Origin: Paenibacillus silvestris
Lineage (GTDB): Bacteria > Bacillota > Bacilli > Paenibacillales > NBRC-103111
DNA length: 64,000 nucleotides
Reading direction: 5' to 3'
Assembly: GCF_009882985.1 (NCBI RefSeq)
Contig: NZ_WTUZ01000039.1
Span: forward strand, 62,001-126,000
The position numbers and the translations under genes are program-made. Shown in pieces: positions 17,719-25,716 of the stretch; position 1 is the first letter of the stretch, and every line of letters begins with the position of its first letter. The notes below the pieces were generated by a model. That model had not been told where the DNA came from, did no database searches, and was given only the letters and a program-made list of their open reading frames with translations.

Positions 17719-18789
17719 TTATGGAATTACCTTGCGCTGGCGGAATTGTTCAAAGATGTCCATAAACATCTTTTCCGTATCGACGAATTCATGGAAGCCG
17801 AAGCGGCGAGATTTCGAGCTGTCGGAGAAAAAATCGTAATCCCAAGAGAACACGAAGTCCCCGAACTTCCAGGAAGAAACGTCCTGATAGCTATTCCTCA
17901 GTAAATCATATTTCTCCACCATGGTGTTCCAGAGAGCTTCCTTGTCTGCCATGACTACCTCTAAAGCCATCGGTAACGGAGGGGCGGTCTTGAGTTCGAA
18001 AAATTCCGCGATCTTCGGCCAAAGCTCATTCCATCTAAACAAATCGCCGTTCGTAATATTAAATGCCTGATTCGCGCAACGTACATTGGTTGCCGCCCAG
18101 ACTGTTGCGCGAGCCAGCAAGTTGGCATCCGTCATTTCAAGTAGGCTATTATATGCGCCGGGCTTTCCTGGAAAACGAAGCGGCAGGCCGAGTTCCTTGG
18201 ACATAGAAGCATAAATCGCAATAACCATAGCGAGGTTCATCGGATTTCCCAATGCAAACCCACTAACAACTGACGGGCGAAGAGCCGACCAGGTCCACGT
18301 GGATCCCGGCTGACGTTGTTCAAGGAATTGCTGCTGGTCGATATTGAATTCGGGAGGCATATGGTTGGCATCGGTCTCCCGCGCTGGTGTTTTAAAGGGA
18401 CCGAGATGTGCGCCGTACACTTTGTAGCCTTGCATTAGACTGATATGCGTAAGGTTTGGAGCAATAGGTTCAATCGTATTGACCACGTTTACGAGCATTG
18501 CTAAATTAGGCGGAACCAGTTCGGCCCATGTAGGGCGATCTTGATAAGCCGCATAGAAGATATGTGTGACTGTATTTAGATTGCCTAGTTTCGCCAAGGT
18601 ATCCTCTTTATTTAGCAGGTCTGCTGCCACATATCGTAATCGACCAGTGTTCATACCACCACGTCTTGAAACGCCAATGATATTCCATTCGGGGAGTGTA
18701 ATCAGATAATCGATGAGATTACGTCCAATCACTCCGTTAGCTCCAACGACAAGAGCGGTTTTATTTGCTTTCATTTCATCTCGTTCCAT
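17719..18789 (-). CDS. SDR family NAD(P)-dependent oxidoreductase (PRISE-like)
   Basis: A 356-aa extended short-chain dehydrogenase/reductase. The N-terminal Rossmann motif VVGANGVIGRNL and the middle motif FYAAYQDRPTW resemble the PRISE group (plant progesterone 5-beta-reductase/iridoid synthase and bacterial relatives), which reduce activated enones. The usual YxxxK appears as YKVYG near the expected site, also a PRISE trait. Start ATG 18789 follows AAGGAGG on the minus strand. It is convergent with the HxlR gene, with an HxlR-type operator upstream. The substrate is unknown; detoxification of electrophilic enones is inferred from the regulator and family. Confidence 0.78.
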   Translation of the reverse strand: MERDEMKANKTALVVGANGVIGRNLIDYLITLPEWNIIGVSRRGGMNTGRLRYVAADLLNKEDTLAKLGNLNTVTHIFYAAYQDRPTWAELVPPNLAMLVNVVNTIEPIAPNLTHISLMQGYKVYGAHLGPFKTPARETDANHMPPEFNIDQQQFLEQRQPGSTWTWSALRPSVVSGFALGNPMNLAMVIAIYASMSKELGLPLRFPGKPGAYNSLLEMTDANLLARATVWAATNVRCANQAFNITNGDLFRWNELWPKIAEFFELKTAPPLPMALEVVMADKEALWNTMVEKYDLLRNSYQDVSSWKFGDFVFSWDYDFFSDSSKSRRFGFHEFVDTEKMFMDIFEQFRQRKVIP

Positions 18790-18869
18790 AAGGCATTCCT
18801 CCTTCTCTTCTAACGCTTATTATGAGTGGGAGGAGAATGGAAGAAAAGTACGCACTTTCAACTCATATA

Positions 18870-18885
18870 GTTACTTGAAAGTAAC
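18870..18885 (-). promoter_or_regulatory. HxlR-type operator before the SDR gene
   Basis: Perfect inverted repeat GTTACTT-GA-AAGTAAC, containing TACT-N4-AGTA, about 80 nt before the SDR start. A looser AAGT-ACGC-ACTT lies at 18846-18857. The same half-site and spacing recur at 63583-63639 before the aldo/keto reductase gene. Confidence 0.6.
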
Positions 18886-18921
18886 ATTTGGGGAACATGG
18901 GGGATGAAGCATCAGCTTTTA

Positions 18922-19902
18922 TTAAAGCGGCTTATCTGGCTGCACCCACATATCTCCGGCCCAAGTATGAATATGGTACCATTGTTCGTTTTGCGGATCT
19001 GTCCATCTCTCGAATGCATCTACGGTTTGAGCCGATAGCACTCCAAAGGTTGGGAAAGGCATTGTAGGAAACAGATAGAGCCTTACGTCCTTCAATAGAT
19101 TGAGCCGTTCTTTCATTTGTACGGCCCCTGCAGGCTGTGCAAAATCCGGATGAATCCAGAAAGTATTGCCATCTTGAGATCGAACATGGTAGATCCCATT
19201 CTGTGTTTTTTCGAAGGCAAATACTGTCTGCGGAGGAATCAACTTGGCATCCGAGGGACGTTGCATGCGATTGGATGTATCATAGTCCTCCATATACAAG
19301 GTTTCGGTTGGCAGATCCATCTCCTGATTCACAATCTCCATATCTAGCAGCATATGAGGCTGAGAGACAACCCACATATCTCCTAGCCAGGAGGTCTCAA
19401 TTCGGTAAGAGTTAGTTAAGTAGGATACCGGTGATTCGAATATGGCATTGGCATGAACGGTTTGCGGAGCGAGAACAACATCCGTCATCGTTGATAAAGA
19501 CGGTTGCGTATAAAGTGAGGAGTCCCAGAGCAGTGCAATGTTCGTGTCGATCGGCTTGACGATGCCAATTCGGTCATAGTCCAGGTGCATCCAGAGATCA
19601 CCTGCCCACGTGGTCTTAATTTGAATCCACACCTTTTCCCCGCGCTGTTTGGTGTACCATGATTGCTCAGCATCAACCGTAGTCACATTCTGAGGAGTGA
19701 GTGCTGCAAATGGTTTGTGTGAATCGTCTGGCGTGGAATATAGCGGTGTCTGCTCCAATAAGGTGATGACCGGTGGGACTTTGGGCGGGACAAATTCCTT
19801 GTGCGGCGGGGCAGCATCTGCTTGCAAATGACCAGTCAAATTGATCAGCATGCAGACAAAGACTAGAGCAATGACATTCCTCATGAGTGTTTTGGAGCTC
19901 AT
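18922..19902 (-). CDS. Secreted protein with four SH3-like repeats
   Basis: A 326-aa exported protein of unknown function. The signal peptide (about 1-31) is MSSKTLMRNV, a hydrophobic core, then cleavage near ADA. The rest consists of about four copies of a 65-75 residue unit. Each runs from an LLxxxxLY(S/L)xP strand through LxPQTVxA to a closing WxGDMWV-type tryptophan motif. Three copies have WAGDLWM, WLGDMWV and WAGDMWV; one ends FWIHP. This resembles bacterial SH3-like wall-associated repeats, but I cannot name a family. ATG 19902 is chosen for GAGGTGG 9 nt upstream; an in-frame TTG at 19920 overlaps that site. Confidence 0.7.
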   Translation of the reverse strand: MSSKTLMRNVIALVFVCMLINLTGHLQADAAPPHKEFVPPKVPPVITLLEQTPLYSTPDDSHKPFAALTPQNVTTVDAEQSWYTKQRGEKVWIQIKTTWAGDLWMHLDYDRIGIVKPIDTNIALLWDSSLYTQPSLSTMTDVVLAPQTVHANAIFESPVSYLTNSYRIETSWLGDMWVVSQPHMLLDMEIVNQEMDLPTETLYMEDYDTSNRMQRPSDAKLIPPQTVFAFEKTQNGIYHVRSQDGNTFWIHPDFAQPAGAVQMKERLNLLKDVRLYLFPTMPFPTFGVLSAQTVDAFERWTDPQNEQWYHIHTWAGDMWVQPDKPL

Positions 19903-20007
19903 ATTTTGTTTCCACCTCAATTTCCTAATGTTGTAAATATAGACTCGATATAGGAATGAATTGTTGCGGTGGGAATTGAAATTTTACACAGTCTTTTGTG
20001 ACCTTGG

Positions 20008-20271
20008 GAGCGCCTCTTCAGATGAACTGGAATAACTACGGCTAAATGGTCCAATAACACAGCTACAGCATGAATAAATGGAATTAATTTCTCCAGTTAA
20101 TGCGGGCGATTGAGCTAGGAAACAGGGTGAAAGAGCGAAATAACAGGAATTTTTCCAGTTATTGGGTTATTATGGCAGGGGCATGCTTGAAATAAAGGGA
20201 GTTTTTCCAGCTATTCGATTGGGCTCCATAAACGAGGCTATCCCAAGTCAGCTAATGACCGGGGGAGCCTC
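20008..20271 (+). repeat. Dispersed intergenic repeat, copy A
   Basis: About 264 bp, AT-rich, non-coding. It contains GAAATAAAGGGAGTTTTTCC (20189-20208) and CTCCAGTTAATGCG, both also present in copies B and C. Several short AACTGGA/TCCAGTT inverted pairs occur inside. The right end forms a hairpin (20234-20244 with 20261-20271) followed by TTTTCTCC. It lies between divergent genes, so the hairpin ends no annotated + strand gene. Confidence 0.8.
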
Positions 20272-20468
20272 TTTTCTCCTTTTAGTACCAGTTTTCGAAA
20301 CCCTCAGCTGCCCCGAGGCTATGACAGGAAGCACATGGAGCGAAGGCGCGGGGTCTCCAGCGGTGACCATTCGCTTGATCTTCGCGCAATTATTCCTAGT
20401 GCGGTGTTGAGGGGGGGACGTTCATCCTGAAGAAATCTGTAATAATTAATAGTGAGGTGCCAAAAAAA
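20272..20468 (+). other. Intergenic stretch with no recognised feature
   Basis: About 200 bp between repeat copy A and the promoter of the CE15 gene. It is GC-rich in the middle (near 20330-20390) compared with its flanks. I see no coding start with a ribosome binding site and no known RNA motif. Confidence 0.4.
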
Positions 20469-20496
20469 TTGAATTCCGTTTGTACTTGCATATGAT
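20469..20496 (+). promoter_or_regulatory. Putative sigma-A promoter of the CE15 gene
   Basis: TTGAAT (20469-20474), 16-nt spacer, TATGAT (20491-20496), about 60 nt before the ATG at 20557. Confidence 0.45.
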
Positions 20497-20556
20497 AGAT
20501 TTAACATCAGTAGGGAACGGTTAAGCGTTTTCAAACTCATAAGAGGGGGATATGCA

Positions 20557-23500
20557 ATGCAAAGACGAAGTAGATTTGGAAGCACCCTTACGACTATGCT
20601 GGCTCTGGGCATGTTGTTTGGTATCACCGCACCGGCGGCCTCTGCCGCAACAGATGACCAGTATCCGTATAACCAGCGGGATGACAAGAACTTCATTAAC
20701 AACACCAACGTTACAGAACGGTACACTCCCACCGGCGGCAATAACATGAGCCTCAAAATCACCTCTCCCAGGGCTCAGGGCAACGCCAAGTTTACAACTG
20801 CTACCATCGTGGTGGACGGCGTCAAGGAAGCCGAATGGGACACTGCCCCTGTCTACAGGATTGGCAACAAGTACAACACCACGATGACGGCAACCGCTCC
20901 CGATGCCACCACCGAGGGCACCTTACGGCTTTTGTGGGACGGACCGATGCTCTACGTATTGGTTGAAGTAACCGGCGACACGACCCAATCCGACGCTGGA
21001 ACTCCGAACTGGTCTGCTGCCACCTACACGCCTGCTATGGACGGTTTATTCGTCTCTATGGATGCCTTCAACGACAAATGGGGCATGGAAACGGATACCC
21101 AAGGCATCTTCTTCCAGAGTGCAAACCCGAACGCCACCTCAGTATCCTCATTCACTAATACCGGAATTCCCTCTCTTGGCTCGTTCTTTAATCCAAATCA
21201 TCAAGACTATTCTACACGTCTGAAAGCTTTCAAATCATCCGGGTACAATGCTGAAACCAACAGCCCCGGGGTTAACTACACCTACGAGATTGCCATGCAA
21301 ATCGAGGGATGGGGCGATGACTGGGATCGCAAGCTGACCAATGGTACGCAGGTCGGGTTGGATGTTGGCATTTTCGACCAAAACGCTTCTTTTACCTATT
21401 GGAGTAAAACCGACTACTACGCGGGGCGTGAGGGTAGTTCCAATTTGCCGAATTCCGAACGCGTAAGGAACCGCGACTGGGGTGATGTCACACTATCTGG
21501 CTGGGATGAGAAGACGGAATTCGCCTACAGTGGCTGGCGTGCTGATGAGGATATTCGCTTCTGGAATTCCAAGAACAATCCTGGTGGATCGGGCAATGGC
21601 ACTGCTGAAGTCAATAATGGAGACGGAAGCAATGTATGGACGCCAGAGTCCAAGTCCCGTATGGTTAGTGCCAAGGCGGCCTATAACGTGATCAAAAATA
21701 GTCCTTCCGCCACCCGCCAAGAGAAAGAGGCCGCTGTATTGGAGGTCGCCCAAGCTTTCGCAGGGCTGAAATGGGGCAACACGAAGTACCCGGACCCCCA
21801 CGACCTGCCCGCTGTGAACACCCTGCCGAGCGTCTGGAAGTTCTTCGACGAGACCAAAGGCAGCAACGGCATGGTAACTAACGAAGAGGAGTGGGCCGAG
21901 CGCAAGAAAGAGATTTTGGAATTGGCCCAGTTTTATGAATATGGCTACAAGCCAAAACTAGATGTGGATTACAAGGTCTCTATCACGACGAACAACTACG
22001 CCGGCACCGGCAACGCCACCGTCTCTGCGAAGGTGACGCCTACAAACGTCAACTTTACCGGCGGCACCGAACAAAACGTGAATATCAGCATAACCATGCC
22101 TACCGCTGGTGTCCCTGAAGGTCAAGGCGCACCGATCTCATTCGCTGGCAGTTGGACAGCTAACGGCATCGCCAATATTAGCTTTCCCAATTGGGCAGCG
22201 GATGGCGTGCGTAATGATTTAGCGTGGGGCAACCCTAACCGTAACGGCATATTCTACAGTCTTTTTCCATACTCGCGGAACAGCACTACCGCTGATGTGA
22301 GTGTCATAATGGCCAACGCCACAGCTGTTTCTGCTTATTTAGACATACTGGAGCAAGCGGTCGCGAGCAATCCCGCCCTGGCGGCCAAGATTGACCCCAC
22401 TCGCGCCGTCACCAAAGGTTTCTCCATCAATGGCAAGTATGCCTTTGTGGCTGGAGTCTTTGATGAGCGTGTCAAAGCGATCGTCGCCGGCGGAGCCGGA
22501 GCTACTGGCCCTGCCAACTGGCGTTATAACGCTCAAGGTCAAGAGTACAACTTCAAAGACACCATCTTTAGCAATGGTAACCCCGGCGCCGAGAACGTAA
22601 TCGCCCACGGCACCGAAGGACCTGGCAACAGTTACCGCCACAACCGTACCCGTGAGAACGAGCTATTCCGCCACTTCATGCCCTATGGCCACATGTATAA
22701 GCACGAGGATGAATCTTACGCTTATGGCGACTATAGTCGTTTGCCCTTCGACCAAGCTTCGTTGGTGGCTACCCTCGCACCGAATCGTGCGATCATCATC
22801 GATACTAACCTCAATGACTATAATGACGGCTCTACGACCGACAACATGAGCCTTAGTAGCGCCAAGGGTGTTTACAGGACTTTGGGCGCCAATGGCGACG
22901 ATTTTGTCAAGTTTAACACTGGTAACTATGTGTCCTCCGGAGACCCTCATGGCGCTGCCAGTGCCACTGTGGAAGGCAAATATCTGCAAGACTTCTTCTA
23001 CGGCACGAAGACTCTGACCGACACCGAAGCTGCTAGATTGAATACAGATCCCTACTCGTTGAAAGTCTCCAACGGCCAAACCCAAAGTCCTTACGATTAC
23101 TATTGGGGCGGGTTCAACACCATAACCGGCGGTCAAGGCGGTATTAACGGCACCAACGGTTGGTACTTTTACGAGTTTCCCGAAACAGGTCCAACCAAGG
23201 TTAATGCCGTGTTAATGGGCTCAACGGAAACTCTTGCCGGTGCCTCATTTGACCTGACCTACGGATTGAACAATGTGACAGACAGCGTCTATGCGCAAGA
23301 TTTGACCTTCACTTTTGACCCGGAAAAAGTAGAGTTTGTCTCTGCGAAATCCGTAAAGGACAAATTCGAGATCGTGGGCAAAAAAGAAACGTTGGGTCAA
23401 GTCCGGATTATTGCGGCAAGCTTGGGAGCTGTTGATTCGGTTAATTCCGGCGGTGATTTGCTGAAGCTTAATTTTAAAGCAAAATCGCTCCCTACATCCA

Positions 23501-24021
23501 CTGAAACAGTTATCGCGTTATCTCACGGGGTTCTATCGGGTGGTGATGGCGTGGAAACGACAGTAGACGGCGTTTCCCACAACTTGGCAATATCAGTCAT
23601 TATCGACAAAACGGCACTGAACGATATGATTATCAAAGCGCAAAGCGACCTCAATGCAGCAACAGAAGGCAGCAGTACTGGTCAATATCCGGCAGGATCG
23701 AAGGCAGTCTTGCAAGCAGCGATCGACAGCGCGAACACCGTAGCGGGCACCACAACAGCAACGCAGCAGCAAGTGGATCAAGCTGCAGCTGATTTGAATG
23801 CGGCGCTGCAAGCATTTAAAGCTTTGGTTATTACACGAATTCCAGAAGATCTGACTGGAGACGATCATGTAACCATCGGTGACTTGGCGATTATGGCTAA
23901 ATATTATGGCAAGAAAAATACCGATCCGGATTGGGAGCAAGCTAAGATTGCGGATATTAGCGGCGATGGCGTTATTGATATTAACGACCTTGCGTTCGTG
24001 GCACGGAAGATTCTCGAATAA
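20557..24021 (+). CDS. Secreted CE15 glucuronoyl esterase with CBM9, cohesin and dockerin parts
   Basis: A 1154-aa exported protein. The signal peptide (1-31, cleavage near ASA) is followed by a CBM9-like domain (about 75-265), a linker, and a CE15-type alpha/beta hydrolase (about 420-820). The nucleophile elbow is GFSINGK with Ser623. The motifs FVAGVFDERV and LPFDQASLVATLAPNRA and a candidate catalytic His798 in DPHG follow. The tail is a cohesin-like domain (about 880-1010), a FIVAR-like helical module (about 1013-1090) and a type I dockerin (about 1097-1154) with DLTGDDHVTIGD and DISGDGVIDIND loops. CE15 enzymes cleave lignin-glucuronoxylan ester bonds. CE15 elbows usually read GCSRxGK, so Cys-to-Phe is unusual. 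The codon style changes near 23190. The start follows GAGGGGG. Confidence 0.85.
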   Translation: MQRRSRFGSTLTTMLALGMLFGITAPAASAATDDQYPYNQRDDKNFINNTNVTERYTPTGGNNMSLKITSPRAQGNAKFTTATIVVDGVKEAEWDTAPVYRIGNKYNTTMTATAPDATTEGTLRLLWDGPMLYVLVEVTGDTTQSDAGTPNWSAATYTPAMDGLFVSMDAFNDKWGMETDTQGIFFQSANPNATSVSSFTNTGIPSLGSFFNPNHQDYSTRLKAFKSSGYNAETNSPGVNYTYEIAMQIEGWGDDWDRKLTNGTQVGLDVGIFDQNASFTYWSKTDYYAGREGSSNLPNSERVRNRDWGDVTLSGWDEKTEFAYSGWRADEDIRFWNSKNNPGGSGNGTAEVNNGDGSNVWTPESKSRMVSAKAAYNVIKNSPSATRQEKEAAVLEVAQAFAGLKWGNTKYPDPHDLPAVNTLPSVWKFFDETKGSNGMVTNEEEWAERKKEILELAQFYEYGYKPKLDVDYKVSITTNNYAGTGNATVSAKVTPTNVNFTGGTEQNVNISITMPTAGVPEGQGAPISFAGSWTANGIANISFPNWAADGVRNDLAWGNPNRNGIFYSLFPYSRNSTTADVSVIMANATAVSAYLDILEQAVASNPALAAKIDPTRAVTKGFSINGKYAFVAGVFDERVKAIVAGGAGATGPANWRYNAQGQEYNFKDTIFSNGNPGAENVIAHGTEGPGNSYRHNRTRENELFRHFMPYGHMYKHEDESYAYGDYSRLPFDQASLVATLAPNRAIIIDTNLNDYNDGSTTDNMSLSSAKGVYRTLGANGDDFVKFNTGNYVSSGDPHGAASATVEGKYLQDFFYGTKTLTDTEAARLNTDPYSLKVSNGQTQSPYDYYWGGFNTITGGQGGINGTNGWYFYEFPETGPTKVNAVLMGSTETLAGASFDLTYGLNNVTDSVYAQDLTFTFDPEKVEFVSAKSVKDKFEIVGKKETLGQVRIIAASLGAVDSVNSGGDLLKLNFKAKSLPTSTETVIALSHGVLSGGDGVETTVDGVSHNLAISVIIDKTALNDMIIKAQSDLNAATEGSSTGQYPAGSKAVLQAAIDSANTVAGTTTATQQQVDQAAADLNAALQAFKALVITRIPEDLTGDDHVTIGDLAIMAKYYGKKNTDPDWEQAKIADISGDGVIDINDLAFVARKILE

Positions 24022-24030
24022 TCAATCGGG

Positions 24031-24055
24031 GGGCAGGTTATCCTGCCCTCTTTTT
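24031..24055 (+). terminator. Terminator after the CE15 gene
   Basis: Stem GGGCAGG (24031-24037) with CCTGCCC (24042-24048), TTAT loop, then TCTTTTTCT. Confidence 0.85.
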
Positions 24056-24250
24056 CTACTGAAAATGCAGAGTGTTCGGATACATAACAGAGGGGGAACT
24101 CTCGAGGTTAAGCTAGCGGAAAACAATACTTCATATTCAACCTAGGGTAGTTATATATACAAATTAATCCAAATAAATTATTATAGTAAAGTGATGCAGT
24201 ATTACAGTGTTAGAGTAATGAAGCAATAAGGGAGGATGTGTTATGATTTT

Positions 24251-24931
24251 ATGTATAAAGCCGTATTTCTTGATTTCTACGGTACACTCGTACACGAAGA
24301 TGAAGTGTATATTGAGGAAATATGCAGAAGAATTTTGACATCAACTTCAACTCGAACCACAACCCAAGACATCGGAAAATATTGGTGGAATTCTTTTTCT
24401 AAAACTTTCAACGCATCTTATGGTGATAACTTTAGAACTCAACGTGAAATCGAACTACGTTCCTTAGAGGATACAATTGCCTTCTACAACTCATCAGAAA
24501 ATCCAAGAGAACTTAGCGAAATTTTATTTGATCACTGGCAAGCTCCTGAATTGTTTGAGGACACAAATGTATTTCTGTCGAGTATCAGTACTCCGAAAAT
24601 AATTCTCTCAAACATTGACCGAAATGACATTCAATCAGCAATTAACCATAACGGCTTATCATTCGAAAGAGTTATTAGCAGCGAGGACGTAAAATCTTAT
24701 AAGCCAAGACCGGAGATGTTTCAGCAAGCCCTTGCGTCATATAATCTTAGCCCCCTCGAGGTTCTACATGTCGGTGACTCACTCTCTAGTGATGTTATAG
24801 GTGCGCAAAACGCAGGAATTAAGGTTGCTTGGATTAATCGAAAACATAAGGCATTGCCAGAAAACTATTATCCTGATTACATCATAAATTCGTTACAAGA
24901 ATTGATTTCTTTCTTTGTGCCATTAAGCTAG
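24251..24931 (+). CDS. HAD superfamily hydrolase
   Basis: A 226-aa haloacid dehalogenase-like hydrolase. Motif I is DFYGTLV, with Tyr at the position of the second Asp, a variant found in part of the dehalogenase-like branch. Motif II is ILSNIDR, motif III the Lys in KSYKPRPEMF, and motif IV HVGDSLSSDVIGA. The helical cap (about 18-90) is of the C1 type. The substrate is unknown, and the missing second Asp makes a classic phosphatase role less certain. The start is ambiguous: ATG 24236 abuts the GGAGG site, while ATG 24251 sits 15 nt after it and fits the family N-terminus (MYKAVFLDFYG). Confidence 0.8.
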   Translation: MYKAVFLDFYGTLVHEDEVYIEEICRRILTSTSTRTTTQDIGKYWWNSFSKTFNASYGDNFRTQREIELRSLEDTIAFYNSSENPRELSEILFDHWQAPELFEDTNVFLSSISTPKIILSNIDRNDIQSAINHNGLSFERVISSEDVKSYKPRPEMFQQALASYNLSPLEVLHVGDSLSSDVIGAQNAGIKVAWINRKHKALPENYYPDYIINSLQELISFFVPLS

Positions 24932-24980
24932 CTAGAACGTTACTTGAATAAACAGATGTTAAAAAGGATGGGAGGGATTC

Positions 24981-25475
24981 ATGAACAAGCTAAAAAGAAA
25001 ATTACTTTACTTGATAATAGCCATATTCATATTAGGGATTGGACTCCTGCTATATAAAGTCAAAACTGTTGTACCATCCGTACAAAAATTCACTAATTTT
25101 GGAACTGCAAATGAATTTTACTTTTATGAAAAAAACATTTATTACAAGAACCACGAAGTCATTCAAAAATACTTTGACATAACCAAAGATAAATATGTAC
25201 AAAGAACTCCTTATAAAAAAGCGCAAATTGCTTCCAAAGTAATACTTAGTTTTACTTATGATACAGATAAGGGAAGAGATACTTATATTGATGATGAAGG
25301 AAGAATATTTTTTATAGTATCTAAACCCGAAATAAGAAACAAATCGAGACTTCATTGGCTATGGTGGGAGGTAGACATGGACAATCATAATTACATTTAT
25401 TATTCGACCGAAGCTGACACTGAGATTTTAAAATTAGTGAGTCAAATTAAAAATGACATAGGGTCAAGTAAATAA
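24981..25475 (+). CDS. Membrane-anchored protein of unknown function
   Basis: A 164-aa protein with a positively charged N-terminus (MNKLKRK) and one hydrophobic segment (about 8-27), then an exported domain rich in Tyr, Lys and Asp. There is no Cys lipobox. It resembles small Bacillus-type exported proteins such as DUF3139, but I cannot confirm this. The ATG follows a GGGAGG site. It lies 49 nt after the HAD gene and may be cotranscribed. AT content is higher than in neighbouring genes. No function can be assigned. Confidence 0.6.
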   Translation: MNKLKRKLLYLIIAIFILGIGLLLYKVKTVVPSVQKFTNFGTANEFYFYEKNIYYKNHEVIQKYFDITKDKYVQRTPYKKAQIASKVILSFTYDTDKGRDTYIDDEGRIFFIVSKPEIRNKSRLHWLWWEVDMDNHNYIYYSTEADTEILKLVSQIKNDIGSSK

Positions 25476-25650
25476 AAGAGCATTGAACTCTAACGCAGAA
25501 CGATAGTTCAGGACAGGGATCAGATTGCAACTTGGAGGAACTTTTAGATCCAAGATGGGAAGTTTTATATCGCTTTAACGCTGATCAATCTTTAAGTTAA
25601 AAGCGGAGTATCGCTATACTAACGACAAACATTCGTTCAACAAAAGAGCC

Positions 25651-25693
25651 ATAAGAACAGCCCTAGCGATCAAATCGCTAGGGCTGTTCTTAT
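25651..25693 (-). terminator. Strong hairpin ending the GH78 gene
   Basis: A perfect 20-bp stem (25651-25670 with 25674-25693) with a CAA loop, 23 nt after the minus-strand stop. On that strand the tail is GGCTCTTTTG, so it is a terminator of moderate T content. Confidence 0.75.
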
Positions 25694-25716
25694 CAATCAT
25701 TGATGTAAATTCAGTA

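Noticed and set aside
20162..20410. Open frame across repeat copy A and the next intergenic stretch
   Set aside because: Lies in a dispersed non-coding repeat and lacks a proper start site.
22663..23136. 157-codon open frame on the minus strand inside the CE15 gene
   Set aside because: Antisense shadow of a strongly supported gene. No ribosome binding site and no recognisable motif.
25651..25693. 20-bp perfect inverted repeat considered as an insertion-sequence end or attachment site
   Set aside because: No transposase or target duplication. Position just after the GH78 stop fits a terminator.
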